From an uncultured Paracoccaceae bacterium (GTDB lineage: Bacteria > Pseudomonadota > Alphaproteobacteria > Rhodobacterales > Rhodobacteraceae), in NCBI GenBank assembly GCA_938049225.1, contig CALICM010000004.1:22973-86972 (forward strand): 64,000 bases of DNA. The letters run 5' to 3'. The stretch's first letter is position 1, and each line of letters begins with the position of its first letter. The notes under the pieces were generated by a model, which saw only the letters and a list, made by a program, of their open reading frames with translations, made no database searches and was not told the origin of the DNA. Shown piece after piece: positions 28,688 to 37,058 of this stretch. The translations under genes were made by a program, and so were the position numbers.

Positions 28688-29784
28688 GTGGCGAGACCTC
28701 GGGCGGGGGCGAAAAAACCTTTGATCCGACGCCAAAGCGGCTTGAAGATGCACGCCGCCGCGGCGATATCGCCAAATCCGACGAGATCACGGGGGCCGGC
28801 GTTTATCTGGGTCTGCTGCTGGCCACATTGGCGGGGGCGGCCGCGCTGACGCACAGCACCGCGATCGGGCTGAGCGCCTTTCTTGGCCAAGCCGACTTGC
28901 TGACCGGGGTGGTCCTGGGCCCTGGCGGCGGGACGGTGATGTCCGGCATGCTTGCAAGCATTGGTTGGGGCTTGCTGCCTCTCTTTGCCCTGCCCGCGGT
29001 GGGGGCCTTATTGGCCCTATTCGCACAGCAGGGCATCGTCTTCGCGGGCTCGAAACTGCAACCCAAGCTGGACCGGCTTTCCCCCATCTCGCAGATCAAA
29101 CAAAAATTCGGCCCCACCGGACTGGTGGAATTTCTCAAACGCGTGGTCAAGATGATCGCCGTCACCGTCGTCGTCTATCTGATCTTATGGGCGGAACTGG
29201 ACACGGTTATCGGCACGGTCAGTGCGACGCCCGGGGCGGTCACGGCCTTGTTGCTGGACATGGTGCTGAAGCTGCTGATCGGTGTGACGCTTCTGGCCTG
29301 CGCGGTTGCGGCCCTCGACTATTCTTGGGTGCAATTCGATCACAAGCGCAAACAAAAGATGAGCCTGCAAGAACTGCGGGACGAAGCGAAAGAGGCCGAG
29401 GGCGACCCGGCCCTCAAAGCCAAACGGCGTCAGCGCGCTACCGAGATCGCGACGAACAAAATGCTGGCCGATGTGCCCACAGCGGATGTGGTGGTGGTCA
29501 ACCCAACCCATATCGCCATTGCACTAAAGTGGTCACGCAAGCCCGGCACCGCACCCGTATGCGTGGCCAAGGGGCAGGGCACCATCGCCGCCAAAATCCG
29601 CGAGTTGGCCGAGGGCGCGGGTGTCCCAGTGCATCGCGACGTGCCCACCGCCCGCGCGCTTTATGATTTGGTCGAGATCGGGCACGAAATCCCCCCTGAT
29701 CACTACCGCCCTGTCGCGGCCGCGATCCGCTTTGCCGAGGATATGCGCCGCCGGATGCGCGAGCGCAACGGGCCCGGCACATGA
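28684..29784 (+). CDS. flhB: Flagellar biosynthetic protein FlhB
   Basis: FlhB controls the switch of export specificity. The 366-residue product has the EKTFDPTPKRLEDAR N-terminus, four membrane helices, and the self-cleavage site N273-P-T-H276 in VVNPTHIAIALKW. The basic linker KRRQRATEIATNKM precedes it, as usual. The ATG overlaps the fliR stop and the end overlaps the next gene by 4 bases. Confidence 0.96.
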   Translation: MSGETSGGGEKTFDPTPKRLEDARRRGDIAKSDEITGAGVYLGLLLATLAGAAALTHSTAIGLSAFLGQADLLTGVVLGPGGGTVMSGMLASIGWGLLPLFALPAVGALLALFAQQGIVFAGSKLQPKLDRLSPISQIKQKFGPTGLVEFLKRVVKMIAVTVVVYLILWAELDTVIGTVSATPGAVTALLLDMVLKLLIGVTLLACAVAALDYSWVQFDHKRKQKMSLQELRDEAKEAEGDPALKAKRRQRATEIATNKMLADVPTADVVVVNPTHIAIALKWSRKPGTAPVCVAKGQGTIAAKIRELAEGAGVPVHRDVPTARALYDLVEIGHEIPPDHYRPVAAAIRFAEDMRRRMRERNGPGT

Positions 29785-30197
29785 CCCCAAAAGTTCTCCA
29801 AAAGCTGTCGCAACTCGCGGCGCTCAGGGCGGATTTGGCCGCGGCCGAACTCTATCGCGCCAAACAAGCGCTGGCCCAGATCGAGGCTGAAGCCCAAGCG
29901 CTGTCAACCGCCCGAGGGTTGGCGGGGCCCGCCGCAGGTGATTTTGACCCCTATCTGCTGCAATTGGCCGCGAAGCAGGACCAGCGCGAGGTTCAGGAAC
30001 GTGCACGGCTGGCGCAAGCTTTCCAGGCGCAGCAAAGCGCCTTGGGCCCGAAGCACCAAGCCGCCGCAAGGGCGCGGGGGCAACTACAGATGCTCGAGGA
30101 TATGCTGACCAAAGCCCGCAAAGCGCAGCAACAAGACGCTGATCGGCGCGCCGAAGCACCGCCAACATCCGCATCAGATGGAGTCAGGGCGCTGTAA
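29781..30197 (+). CDS. FliJ-like coiled-coil protein
   Basis: The 138-residue product is almost wholly alpha-helical by eye: heptad-rich, Ala/Gln/Glu/Lys-rich, no signal or membrane segment. Length and composition fit FliJ, the coiled-coil stalk of the flagellar ATPase, or another small export chaperone, but sequence identity to FliJ is not visible. Translational coupling to flhB (ATGA overlap) supports a flagellar role. Confidence 0.55.
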   Translation: MTPKVLQKLSQLAALRADLAAAELYRAKQALAQIEAEAQALSTARGLAGPAAGDFDPYLLQLAAKQDQREVQERARLAQAFQAQQSALGPKHQAAARARGQLQMLEDMLTKARKAQQQDADRRAEAPPTSASDGVRAL

Positions 30198-30406
30198 GCC
30201 CAGAAAATCCAGGCATGTGCCCACTCGGCACCCAACCGAAACCCAAGTTGAGTGAATCCAGCCGGTTATGGTTCTCTGGTGTTGCAGCACCGGCAGAATG
30301 CGATGCCCTTGGCGGGCAAAGGATTGGGCAACATCCATCGCTTCCGCCGATGCCTGGGTTCCCACCGCGGTGAAGCGGGTATGAGACGGGATCGTTTGGT
30401 GTTTAG

Positions 30407-30426
30407 AGCTTATAGAAATATAAGCT
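30407..30426. promoter_or_regulatory. Palindromic candidate operator of the toxin-antitoxin pair
   Basis: AGCTTATA and TATAAGCT form perfect 8-base arms around GAAA, 35 bases upstream of the toxin start. It could be both the -10 region and the binding site of the antitoxin. The rest of 30198-30406 holds no gene. Confidence 0.4.
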
Positions 30427-30460
30427 TGAACAGATATCAGTCACAGACGATATTCTCGCC

Positions 30461-30803
30461 ATGACGTGGTCGGTGTTAGAATACCCGGACTTCGTTGAAG
30501 AACGCGAAGCGTTGCCGGGAGACATACAAGATAAGCTTGACGCGGTGATCTTGTTTCTGGAGCAGTACGGTCCGCAATTGGGTCGGCCGCATGTCGATAC
30601 GCTGGCTGGCTCCGGCCATGCGAACATGAAGGAAATCCGGGTGAAAGGGCAGGGGTCTGGCGAATTGCCTTCGCCTTCGATGAGGAACGCAATGCAGTCG
30701 TCCTGGTCGGGGGGACAAACAGGGAAAGAACCAGAAGCGGTTCTACAAGATGTTGATTGCGACTGCCGACCAACGTTTCGACGAATGGCTTGCGGCGGAG
30801 TAA
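30461..30803 (+). pseudogene. HigB/RelE-type toxin, two frameshifts
   Basis: The frame from ATG 30461 encodes a phage-derived Gp49/HigB-like mRNA interferase: MTWSVLEYPDFVEERE, LEQYGPQLGRPHVDTL, NMKEIRVKGQG. Then the expected continuation VWRIAFAFDEERNAVVLVGG lies one base back from 30655 on, and GDKQGKNQKRFYKMLIATAD again one base back from 30714, ending at TAA 30801. Both breaks fall in runs of G (30652-30655 and 30709-30714), each one base short. With both restored the protein would be 114 residues, normal for the family. As read, the toxin is broken; sequencing error in the G-runs is the alternative. The antitoxin gene follows 10 bases later. Confidence 0.75.
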
Positions 30804-30813
30804 GGAGAGAGAG

Positions 30814-31188
30814 ATGATGGGTAAGGTGGGTAAGTCTTCTTTTGCAAATGCAGGAGACCGGATTCGGGCGTTGCCGACGGACCGGCGGGCGCGCATCGAA
30901 GCGCTGGCCGACGAGATGGCGGCCGAACTGCACCTTTCGGAAATTCGCAAGGCGCTGTCGATCACCCAGAAGGACCTGGCCGAGCGCACTGGTTTGGCGC
31001 AGGGCGAGGTCTCGTGCTTCGAGAATGCTGAACTGACGGGTGCGAAGATCGGCACGCTGGAGCGTTACGTCCAAGCATTGGGTGGTCGCCTACGGCTTGT
31101 GGCTGAGATGCCAAATGGGACTGTGGCTGACATCCCGCTGAAGCGTGGAAGACCGGTCAAATCGAAGGTCAGCGCAGCAAGAGGTTAA
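30814..31188 (+). CDS. XRE-family antitoxin (HigA-like)
   Basis: The 124-residue product has a Cro/CI helix-turn-helix at about residues 45-100 (LSEIRKALSITQKDLAERTGLAQGEVS, LERYVQALGGRLRLVAEM). The toxin-first gene order with an AAGGAGAG ribosome-binding site between the genes is the HigBA arrangement. It should bind the toxin and repress its own promoter. The frame is intact although the toxin is broken. Confidence 0.85.
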   Translation: MMGKVGKSSFANAGDRIRALPTDRRARIEALADEMAAELHLSEIRKALSITQKDLAERTGLAQGEVSCFENAELTGAKIGTLERYVQALGGRLRLVAEMPNGTVADIPLKRGRPVKSKVSAARG

Positions 31189-31265
31189 CGGTTAGAGCGT
31201 GTCAGTTATTGTCTGAATCGAATGGGTGTTCCCATGCGGGTTGATCTGTGATTCAGACTCCATAC

Positions 31266-31684
31266 GGCTTTGTTGCACAAATGGTTTGAGGGATTCACTA
31301 TATGAATCCAGGATGATAGCTTTATGGCATGAGCGTTGGTCCTCTACGACATACAAGACCAAGAATTGGCCTTCGTACAACAGCGCGCTGAAGCAGCGCG
31401 GTTCTCTGTCGATCTGGTTTGATCCTGAGAGGCCTTGGCGCGCGTCTCCGACAGGCAAGCGGGGCGGTCAGCGTGAATTCAGTGACGCAGCCATCCAGGT
31501 TTGCCTCACGATTAAGGTGCTTTTGGGATGCTTCTCCGGCAGACGATAGGGTTCGTGGAGAGCCTGCTGCGGCTAGCGGGTCTCGACTGGAAAGTGCCGG
31601 ATTTCAGCACACTGTGCCGTCGTCAAATGACCTTGAATGTCTCCACCCCTTATCGCGGCGGCGCAGGCCCGTTGCATCTGGGGC
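31266..31684 (+). mobile_element. IS5-family insertion sequence remnant (left end only)
   Basis: GGCTTTGTTGCACAAA at about 31266-31281 matches the terminal inverted repeat style of IS5-group elements, and an IS5-type transposase frame follows. The element stops within the transposase at about 31680, where ABC permease coding begins, so the right end and inverted repeat are missing. I read it as an IS truncated by a deletion or recombination event. Confidence 0.75.
31313..31684 (+). pseudogene. IS5-family transposase fragment, frameshifted
   Basis: From ATG 31313 the frame reads TTYKTKNWPSYNSALKQRG, SLSIWFDPERPW and REFSDAAIQVCLTIKVLLG, the conserved N-terminus of IS5/IS903-type transposases. 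At about 31526 one base appears missing (GGATGC where GGAATGC is expected), and the frame continues as MLLRQTIGFVESLLRLAGLD, DWKVPDFSTLCRRQ, TPYRGGAGPLHL. The catalytic DDE part is absent. Not functional. Confidence 0.8.
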
Positions 31685-32152
31685 TATGTCATGGTGCTAC
31701 CCGGGCTGCTTTTGGCCGGGCTGATGCTGGGGTCGCTGGGGCTGGTGCTGTCGAGCTTCATCCGCCAGTTGGAGAACTTCGCGGGCGTGATGAACTTCAT
31801 CATCTTCCCGATGTTCTTCTTGTCCTCGGCCCTCTACCCGCTGTGGAAGATGGCCGAAAGCTCGCCCCTGCTGCACGACATCTGCGCGCTCAACCCCCTC
31901 ACCCATGCGGTGGAGCTGATCCGCTTCCTGCTCTACCAGCAGCTCAACCCGCACGCGTTTGTCTGGGTGCTGGTCAGCACGCTGGTGCTGGCGGGCGCCG
32001 GCGTCTGGGGTTACGACCCCGCCCGCAGCATGGCGCGGCGGTACGGGCAGGCGCTCGACCTCTCGCACATTGCTTTGCAATGTGCTGTCGGCAGGCGATT
32101 GCATCGCAATCGCCGAGAGACCGGCGGCTTCGCCTTGATTCCGGTCGGGTAA
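31682..32152 (+). pseudogene. ABC-2 type permease, 3' part only (quinoprotein-associated ABC transporter)
   Basis: About 155 residues survive, starting WGYVMVLPGLLLAGLMLG. The hydrophobic helices, LENFAGVMNFIIFPMFFLSSALYPLWKM and ICALNPLTHAVELIRFLLYQQ, match the C-terminal half of ABC-2 permeases found with PQQ-dependent dehydrogenase clusters. The N-terminal half and the ATPase gene that normally precedes it are absent; the IS5 fragment abuts directly. The tail after GYDPARSMARR looks unlike the family. Compare the truncated ABC binding-protein gene at the other end of the island (52040). Confidence 0.75.
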
Positions 32153-32274
32153 AGCCCAGCCTTTCACGACGACATAGGCGCAGCCGACGTCCAGGGCCGC
32201 ACACAAACCTCATCGTCAGAGCAGCCTCTGACGTTACCAGCAACCATCCACCGCAGGAGCGCCGCGCCCCGGCC

Positions 32275-32478
32275 TCAGGTCTTGTGATCGCCCACCTGCA
32301 CCGCACGGCACCGCCAGCTGCGGATTTCATGGTTGGGGTGGGTGTTCACCCATTTCGCAAGTTCAGGTTGCGCGCCCATCAAACAGGCCATCGGCGTGAT
32401 GTCCGTGTAGAGCATGCTCCGCTCACGGCAGTCGTCGGGGGCAGTGGAAAGACAAGCGACAAACAACAGCTCGATCAT
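32275..32478 (-). CDS. Small conserved-type hypothetical protein, 67 residues
   Basis: The product MIELLFVACLSTAP... has a short hydrophobic start, three spaced cysteines (CLST, DDCRER, ACLMG) and a C-terminal IRSWRCRAVQ. The ribosome-binding site AGAGG lies 7 bases before the start. It resembles small Rhodobacteraceae proteins with the pattern ITPMACLMGAQPELAKW that I recall only as hypothetical. It lies between the permease fragment and the sensor kinase, on the opposite strand. The flanks 32153-32274 hold nothing I can call. Confidence 0.55.
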   Translation of the reverse strand: MIELLFVACLSTAPDDCRERSMLYTDITPMACLMGAQPELAKWVNTHPNHEIRSWRCRAVQVGDHKT

Positions 32479-32631
32479 GATGTACCTCTGTCAATTTAAT
32501 TTTTTGTCTGTACATCCCATACGATCAACAAGGTGAACATCAGACTAACAGACGGCCATTTTTGGGCCTGCAGCCACGCGATGGCCGAAATTTCTTCAAT
32601 CTTGCGGGCCGATGACCGAAGGTTCATCACC

Positions 32632-34236
32632 ATGAAGCGCGCTGTTCCACAGATCCCGGTCACCCCCCTCTCGCTCAAGACGCGGCTGGCGTTGGGGGCG
32701 GTTCTGCTGGCCGCGGGCACCCTGCTGACCGCCGGTATTCTGTACGTCGGCATGGCGCGGGTGGCTGACCGTCTGGACACCGCGCTGGCGTCCGAAACCC
32801 GCATGGCGCGCTATGCCACCCTGTCGACCCAGGCCGCCACCTTCCTCGTCATCGCGGCGGAGACGATCCAGAGCGGGCCGCCACCCGATGTCCGGATTGA
32901 CCGACTGACCCCGGTCAGCGACCGCCTGCGCACCACATTCGCGCAATTGCGCAAAGATGTGGGGCAGGCGGTGGCCGCCGCCGAGACGCTCGGCCTTGAC
33001 GAGCAATCGCGCTACGGCACCCAGTCGCTGGGCCTCGCCCGGATGGAGGCGATGCTGGAGAGCACGCTGACCGGGCTGGCCACCGACACCACCGACACCG
33101 TGCGCCTGCGCGCTCATATCGACACTTTTGCCACCAGCTTCGATCCGCTGCTGAACCAGGCCGTGAACACCGAGGTGCTGTTCCGCAACGACATTCTCGC
33201 CGGCATCGATGAGCTGCGTCTGGGGCTGACCCGCGTGGCCGCCGTGATCGCTGGGCTGACGGTGCTGCTGGTGTCCGGGTTCTACGTCGGCCTGATTCGC
33301 CCGCAGTTCCGGCGCCTTGACCGCCTGCGGGCCGCCGCGGCCCAGATCGGGCAGGAGGAGTTTGCCATCTCCCTGCCCGACACCAGCCGCGACGAGATCG
33401 GCCAGCTTTATGCCGAGACCAACCGCATGGCCGCCGCGCTTCAGGCCCGCCGGGACGAGGTGCAGGCCGAGTGGGGCCGCCTCAACGACGTGATCGCTGC
33501 GCGCACCGCCGCGCTCACGGCCGCCAACGCCCGGCTGGAGCAGACCGACGAGACCCGCCGCCGCCTGTTCGCCGACATCAGCCACGAGCTGCGCACACCG
33601 CTGACCGTGATCCTGATGGAGGCGCAGCTGGGCCGCAAGGCGGGCGCCGAGCCCGACCACGCCTTTCGCACCATCGAGACCCGCGCCACCCGCCTCAACC
33701 GCCGCATCGACGACCTGCTGCGCGTCGCCCGCTCCGACAGCGGCCAGCTTGCGCTTGATATCAAGCAGATAGACCTCGCCCGCCTCGCCCAGGAGGTGGT
33801 GGAGGAGGTGCAGGCAGAGCTTGACAGCGCGGGGCTGGAGCTTCTGCCCAGCGATATCCCCGCCCTGCCCGTCCACGCCGATCCGAATTGGGCACGCCAG
33901 ACCCTTGTCAGCCTGATCCGCAACGCCATCCGTCACGCCCGCGCTGGCGGGCTGATCCAGCTGGACCCGGTGCTGGGCGACACCCACGCCGGCCTCGCGG
34001 TGACCGACAACGGCCCCGGCATCGCCGAGAATGATCAGGCGACCCTGTTCGACCGCTTCACGCAAGGCGGCTCGAACGACGCACAGGGCTTCGGCCTCGG
34101 CTTGGCGCTGGCTGCCTGGGTGACCCAGGAACAGGGGGGGGAGATCACCCTGACAAGCCCCCTGCCCCGCGCCGAGGCGCTTGGCGATGCGCCTGGCACC
34201 AAAATCGCGGTTCGCCTGCCCCGCGTCCCCGCCTAG
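32632..34236 (+). CDS. Sensor histidine kinase of the C1/quinoprotein cluster
   Basis: The 534-residue product has two membrane helices (about residues 18-40 and 205-225) flanking a helical periplasmic sensor, a HAMP domain, a coiled coil, the phospho-acceptor box ISHELRTPL with His318, and an ATPase domain with LIRNAIRHARAGG, VTDNGPGIAE and GFGLGLALA. I chose ATG 32632 with AAGG upstream; 33 further in-frame residues are unlikely. The next gene is its response regulator. Position before pqqA and xox genes suggests the role of Paracoccus FlhS or MxaY, controlling methanol and formaldehyde oxidation; the signal is unknown. Confidence 0.88.
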   Translation: MKRAVPQIPVTPLSLKTRLALGAVLLAAGTLLTAGILYVGMARVADRLDTALASETRMARYATLSTQAATFLVIAAETIQSGPPPDVRIDRLTPVSDRLRTTFAQLRKDVGQAVAAAETLGLDEQSRYGTQSLGLARMEAMLESTLTGLATDTTDTVRLRAHIDTFATSFDPLLNQAVNTEVLFRNDILAGIDELRLGLTRVAAVIAGLTVLLVSGFYVGLIRPQFRRLDRLRAAAAQIGQEEFAISLPDTSRDEIGQLYAETNRMAAALQARRDEVQAEWGRLNDVIAARTAALTAANARLEQTDETRRRLFADISHELRTPLTVILMEAQLGRKAGAEPDHAFRTIETRATRLNRRIDDLLRVARSDSGQLALDIKQIDLARLAQEVVEEVQAELDSAGLELLPSDIPALPVHADPNWARQTLVSLIRNAIRHARAGGLIQLDPVLGDTHAGLAVTDNGPGIAENDQATLFDRFTQGGSNDAQGFGLGLALAAWVTQEQGGEITLTSPLPRAEALGDAPGTKIAVRLPRVPA

Positions 34237-34245
34237 ACTGAGCCC

Positions 34246-34923
34246 ATGACACCCCGACTCCTCATCGTCGACGACGACCCTGAGATCACCTCGGCGCTGG
34301 TGCGCGGCCTGAAGCTGCACGGCTATGAGGCGCTGCCCGAGAACCGCGCCGACCGGGCGTTGACCCAGCTGACGACCGAGGCCTTCTCAGGCGCGATCGT
34401 CGATGTGATGCTGGGCGCGGACAGCGGCATTGACCTTGTCCGCGCGGTCCGCGCCGCCGGGGTCACCATGCCGATCCTCATGCTCTCCGCCCTGTCGGAG
34501 GTCGACCAGCGTGCCGCCGGGCTGGCCGCGGGCGCTGATGACTACGTGGTCAAACCCTTCCAGTTCGACGAACTGGTCGCCCGCCTGCGGGTGCAGGAAC
34601 ACCGGATCAAAGCCGCCCCCTCCGCCCGGCTGGATCCCACCGCCCGGACCCTATCGACCCCCGAAATCACCGTCACACTCACCGAACGCGAATACGCGCT
34701 TTTGGACCTGCTCGCCCGCCATGCGGGCACCGCGCTCAGCCGCGGGCAGATCTTCGACACCCTCTGGGCGGGCGACGGCTCAAGTCATGAAAATGTGGTC
34801 AACGTCTACATCGGGTATTTGCGCAAGAAGCTCAGCGATCATGATTTCGGATTTGAAATCAAGACGTTGCGTAATCAGGGCTTCTGCCTGTCCGGACAAC
34901 TGCCACAGGCAGGTATCGACTAA
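34246..34923 (+). CDS. OmpR-family response regulator
   Basis: The 225-residue product has a receiver domain (LLIVDDDPEIT, phospho-acceptor Asp53 in IVDVMLGADSG, Lys in VVKPF) and a C-terminal winged helix (LTEREYALLDLLARHAGTALSRGQIF, VNVYIGYLRKKL). It starts 9 bases after the kinase stop. By context it should activate xoxF, pqq and formaldehyde oxidation genes, like FlhR or MxaX in Paracoccus. Confidence 0.9.
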   Translation: MTPRLLIVDDDPEITSALVRGLKLHGYEALPENRADRALTQLTTEAFSGAIVDVMLGADSGIDLVRAVRAAGVTMPILMLSALSEVDQRAAGLAAGADDYVVKPFQFDELVARLRVQEHRIKAAPSARLDPTARTLSTPEITVTLTEREYALLDLLARHAGTALSRGQIFDTLWAGDGSSHENVVNVYIGYLRKKLSDHDFGFEIKTLRNQGFCLSGQLPQAGID

Positions 34924-35012
34924 AGTCTGTGCCGTTCTTACTTGATAAGAATCGCCCCACACCGCGTGGTCTGCCATCCTCGCATGGCAACTTTAGAGCG
35001 AAGGAGACCCCT

Positions 35013-35114
35013 ATGGCTTGGTCACGTCCCATCATCCGCGAAATCGAGTGCGGCATGGAGATCAACATGTACGGTCCGGATTCGGACGACAACGAAATTC
35101 CGGTCCTGTTCTGA
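35013..35114 (+). CDS. pqqA: PQQ precursor peptide PqqA
   Basis: A 33-residue peptide whose Glu16 and Tyr20 (in ECGMEINMY) are the two side chains joined to make pyrroloquinoline quinone. AAGGAGA lies 7 bases upstream of ATG 35013. At 33 residues it is slightly longer than the common 23-31. It heads pqqABCDE; pqqB starts 27 bases downstream. Confidence 0.95.
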   Translation: MAWSRPIIREIECGMEINMYGPDSDDNEIPVLF

Positions 35115-35140
35115 CCCCACCCGCGCGCGGAGGGCTGTTG

Positions 35141-36037
35141 ATGGCATTCCGCGCGCGCATTCTCGGGGCCGCCGCCGGTGGGGGCCTGCCGCAATGGAAC
35201 TGCGGCTGCACGAACTGCACCCTTGCCCGACAGGGCAAAATCCCCGCGCAATCGCAATCCTCGCTGGCCGTCACCGGCAATGGTATCGATTGGGCTGTCC
35301 TCAACGCCTCCCCCGATATCCGCACCCAGCTTATCGGTACCCCTGCCCTGCACCCCACAGGCCAGCGAGAGCTTCCGCTGGCCTCGGTCCTTGTCACCAA
35401 CGGCGACATCGACCATGTGGCGGGCCTGCTCACCTTGCGCGAGATGCAGCCCTTCACGCTCTTCGCCACCGACGGCATCCATGATGTCCTGACGCGGAAC
35501 CCGATCTTCGACGCGCTGAACGCCGATGTCGTCACCCGGCAAACCATCGCGCTCGACACGCCCTTCCCGCTTGCGCCCGACCTGACCGCCACGCTGTTCC
35601 CCGTCCCCGGCAAGGTGCCGCTCTACCTGGAGGGCGACACGGTGCAGACCGACCTGATGGGCGAGCAGACTGTGGGGGTCGAACTGCGCGCGGGTGGCAC
35701 AAACGCGTTCTACATCCCCGGCTGCGCCCTTCTGCCGTCACAGCTTGCCGCGCGCCTCGATGGTGCCGACATCGTGTTTTTCGACGGCACCCTCTGGCGC
35801 GATGACGAGATGCAGACAACCGGCGTCGGCACCAAGACCGGTAAACGCATGGGCCATATGTCGATCAGCGGCACCGACGGCGCCGTGGAGGCCTTCAAGA
35901 CACTGAAAATAAAACGGAAAATCTTCGTCCACATGAACAACACCAACCCAGTCCTGCGCCCTGACAGCGCCGAGCGCCAACTGGCCGAGGCCAGCGGCTG
36001 GACCATCGGACAGGATGGAATGGAGGTTCGCCCATGA
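35141..36037 (+). CDS. pqqB: PqqB, metallo-hydrolase-like hydroxylase of PQQ synthesis
   Basis: The 298-residue metallo-beta-lactamase-fold protein begins RARILGAAAGGGLPQWNCGC and has the zinc-binding Cys21, Cys23 and Cys26. TNGDIDHVAGLLTLRE is the variant HXHXDH region typical of PqqB. It hydroxylates the crosslinked tyrosine intermediate. The stop overlaps pqqC. Confidence 0.95.
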   Translation: MAFRARILGAAAGGGLPQWNCGCTNCTLARQGKIPAQSQSSLAVTGNGIDWAVLNASPDIRTQLIGTPALHPTGQRELPLASVLVTNGDIDHVAGLLTLREMQPFTLFATDGIHDVLTRNPIFDALNADVVTRQTIALDTPFPLAPDLTATLFPVPGKVPLYLEGDTVQTDLMGEQTVGVELRAGGTNAFYIPGCALLPSQLAARLDGADIVFFDGTLWRDDEMQTTGVGTKTGKRMGHMSISGTDGAVEAFKTLKIKRKIFVHMNNTNPVLRPDSAERQLAEASGWTIGQDGMEVRP

Positions 36038-36783
36038 TCCAGACCCGCAACGCGTTCGAGGCCCGCCTGCGCCAGATCGGGGCGGAGCGCTACCACGACC
36101 TGCACCCGTTTCACGACCTGTTGCACGGCGGCGGCTGCACCCCGGATCAGGTGCGCGCCTGGGTCATCAACCGCTATTACTACCAGCACTCGATCCCGAT
36201 GAAGGATGCCGCGTTCATGTCGCGGGTGGAGGACCCGGCGCTGCGCCGCGCCTGGCGCTCCCGGATCGAGGATCACGACGGCACCGATGACAACGAGGGC
36301 GGCATCAAGCGCTGGCTGCGGTTGGCGGTGGCGGTGGGGCTGAATTCCGACTACGTGGCGTCTTGTCGGGGCGTGCTGCCCGCCACGCGCTTCGCGGTCG
36401 ATGCCTACGTGCGGTTCGTGCGCGAGAAGTCCCTGCTGGAGGCCGTGGCCGCCTCCCTGACTGAGCTTTTCGCGCCCAAGATCCACGCCAACCGGATCGA
36501 GGGGCTGCTGAAGAACTACGATTTCGCCGACGACAGCGCGCTGTCCTACTTCCGCAACCGGCTGAAGGAAGCGCCGAAGGATGTCGCCTTCGGGCTGGCC
36601 TGGGTGCTCGACCACGCCGACACTGCCGAGAAGCAGGACGCCGCCGCCGCCGCGCTAACCTTCAAGACCGATGTCCTGTGGTCGCAACTCGACGCGCTCT
36701 CCGCCGCCTATGTGACGCCCGCGCGCGTTCCCCCCGGGGCCTGGCTCCCGGGTGAGGGGCTGGCGGCGCGGAAGGCCTCGTGA
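36034..36783 (+). CDS. pqqC: PqqC, PQQ synthase
   Basis: The 249-residue all-helical oxidase performs the last ring closure and eight-electron oxidation to PQQ without a cofactor. Visible family motifs are YHDLHPFHDLLHGG, WVINRYYYQHSIPMKDAAF and RIEDHDG. It overlaps pqqB (4 bases) and shares its last base with the pqqD start. Confidence 0.96.
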   Translation: MIQTRNAFEARLRQIGAERYHDLHPFHDLLHGGGCTPDQVRAWVINRYYYQHSIPMKDAAFMSRVEDPALRRAWRSRIEDHDGTDDNEGGIKRWLRLAVAVGLNSDYVASCRGVLPATRFAVDAYVRFVREKSLLEAVAASLTELFAPKIHANRIEGLLKNYDFADDSALSYFRNRLKEAPKDVAFGLAWVLDHADTAEKQDAAAAALTFKTDVLWSQLDALSAAYVTPARVPPGAWLPGEGLAARKAS

Positions 36784-37058
36784 TGGAGGCGTCAGAGATC
36801 CCCGCGCTGCCCCGCGGCGTCCGCCTGCACTTCGACAAGATCCGCGACACCTGGGTCCTGCTCGCGCCCGAACGTGCGGTCACGCTGGACGCGGTCGGCC
36901 TTGCGATTCTGTCTGAAGTCGATGGCACCCGACCCTTTGGGGAGATCACCCGCACCCTGGCCGAGCGGTACAACGCGCCTGAGGATCAGATCGCCAAGGA
37001 CAGTTCCGGCTTTCTCGACGCGCTGCGCGACCGGCGGTTTCTGGACATCCTACCATGA
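36783..37058 (+). CDS. pqqD: PqqD, PqqA peptide chaperone
   Basis: The 91-residue product is a small RRE-type domain (ALPRGVRLHFDKIRDTWVLLAPER) that holds PqqA for the radical SAM enzyme PqqE. ATG 36783 overlaps the pqqC stop; GTG 36780 one codon earlier is also in frame. It overlaps pqqE by 4 bases. Confidence 0.93.
   Translation: MEASEIPALPRGVRLHFDKIRDTWVLLAPERAVTLDAVGLAILSEVDGTRPFGEITRTLAERYNAPEDQIAKDSSGFLDALRDRRFLDILP

Noticed and set aside
32596..34320. Minus-strand open frame of about 570 codons opposite the histidine kinase
   Set aside because: The plus strand has all kinase motifs in order; the opposite frame is Gly/Gln/Ala-rich antisense.
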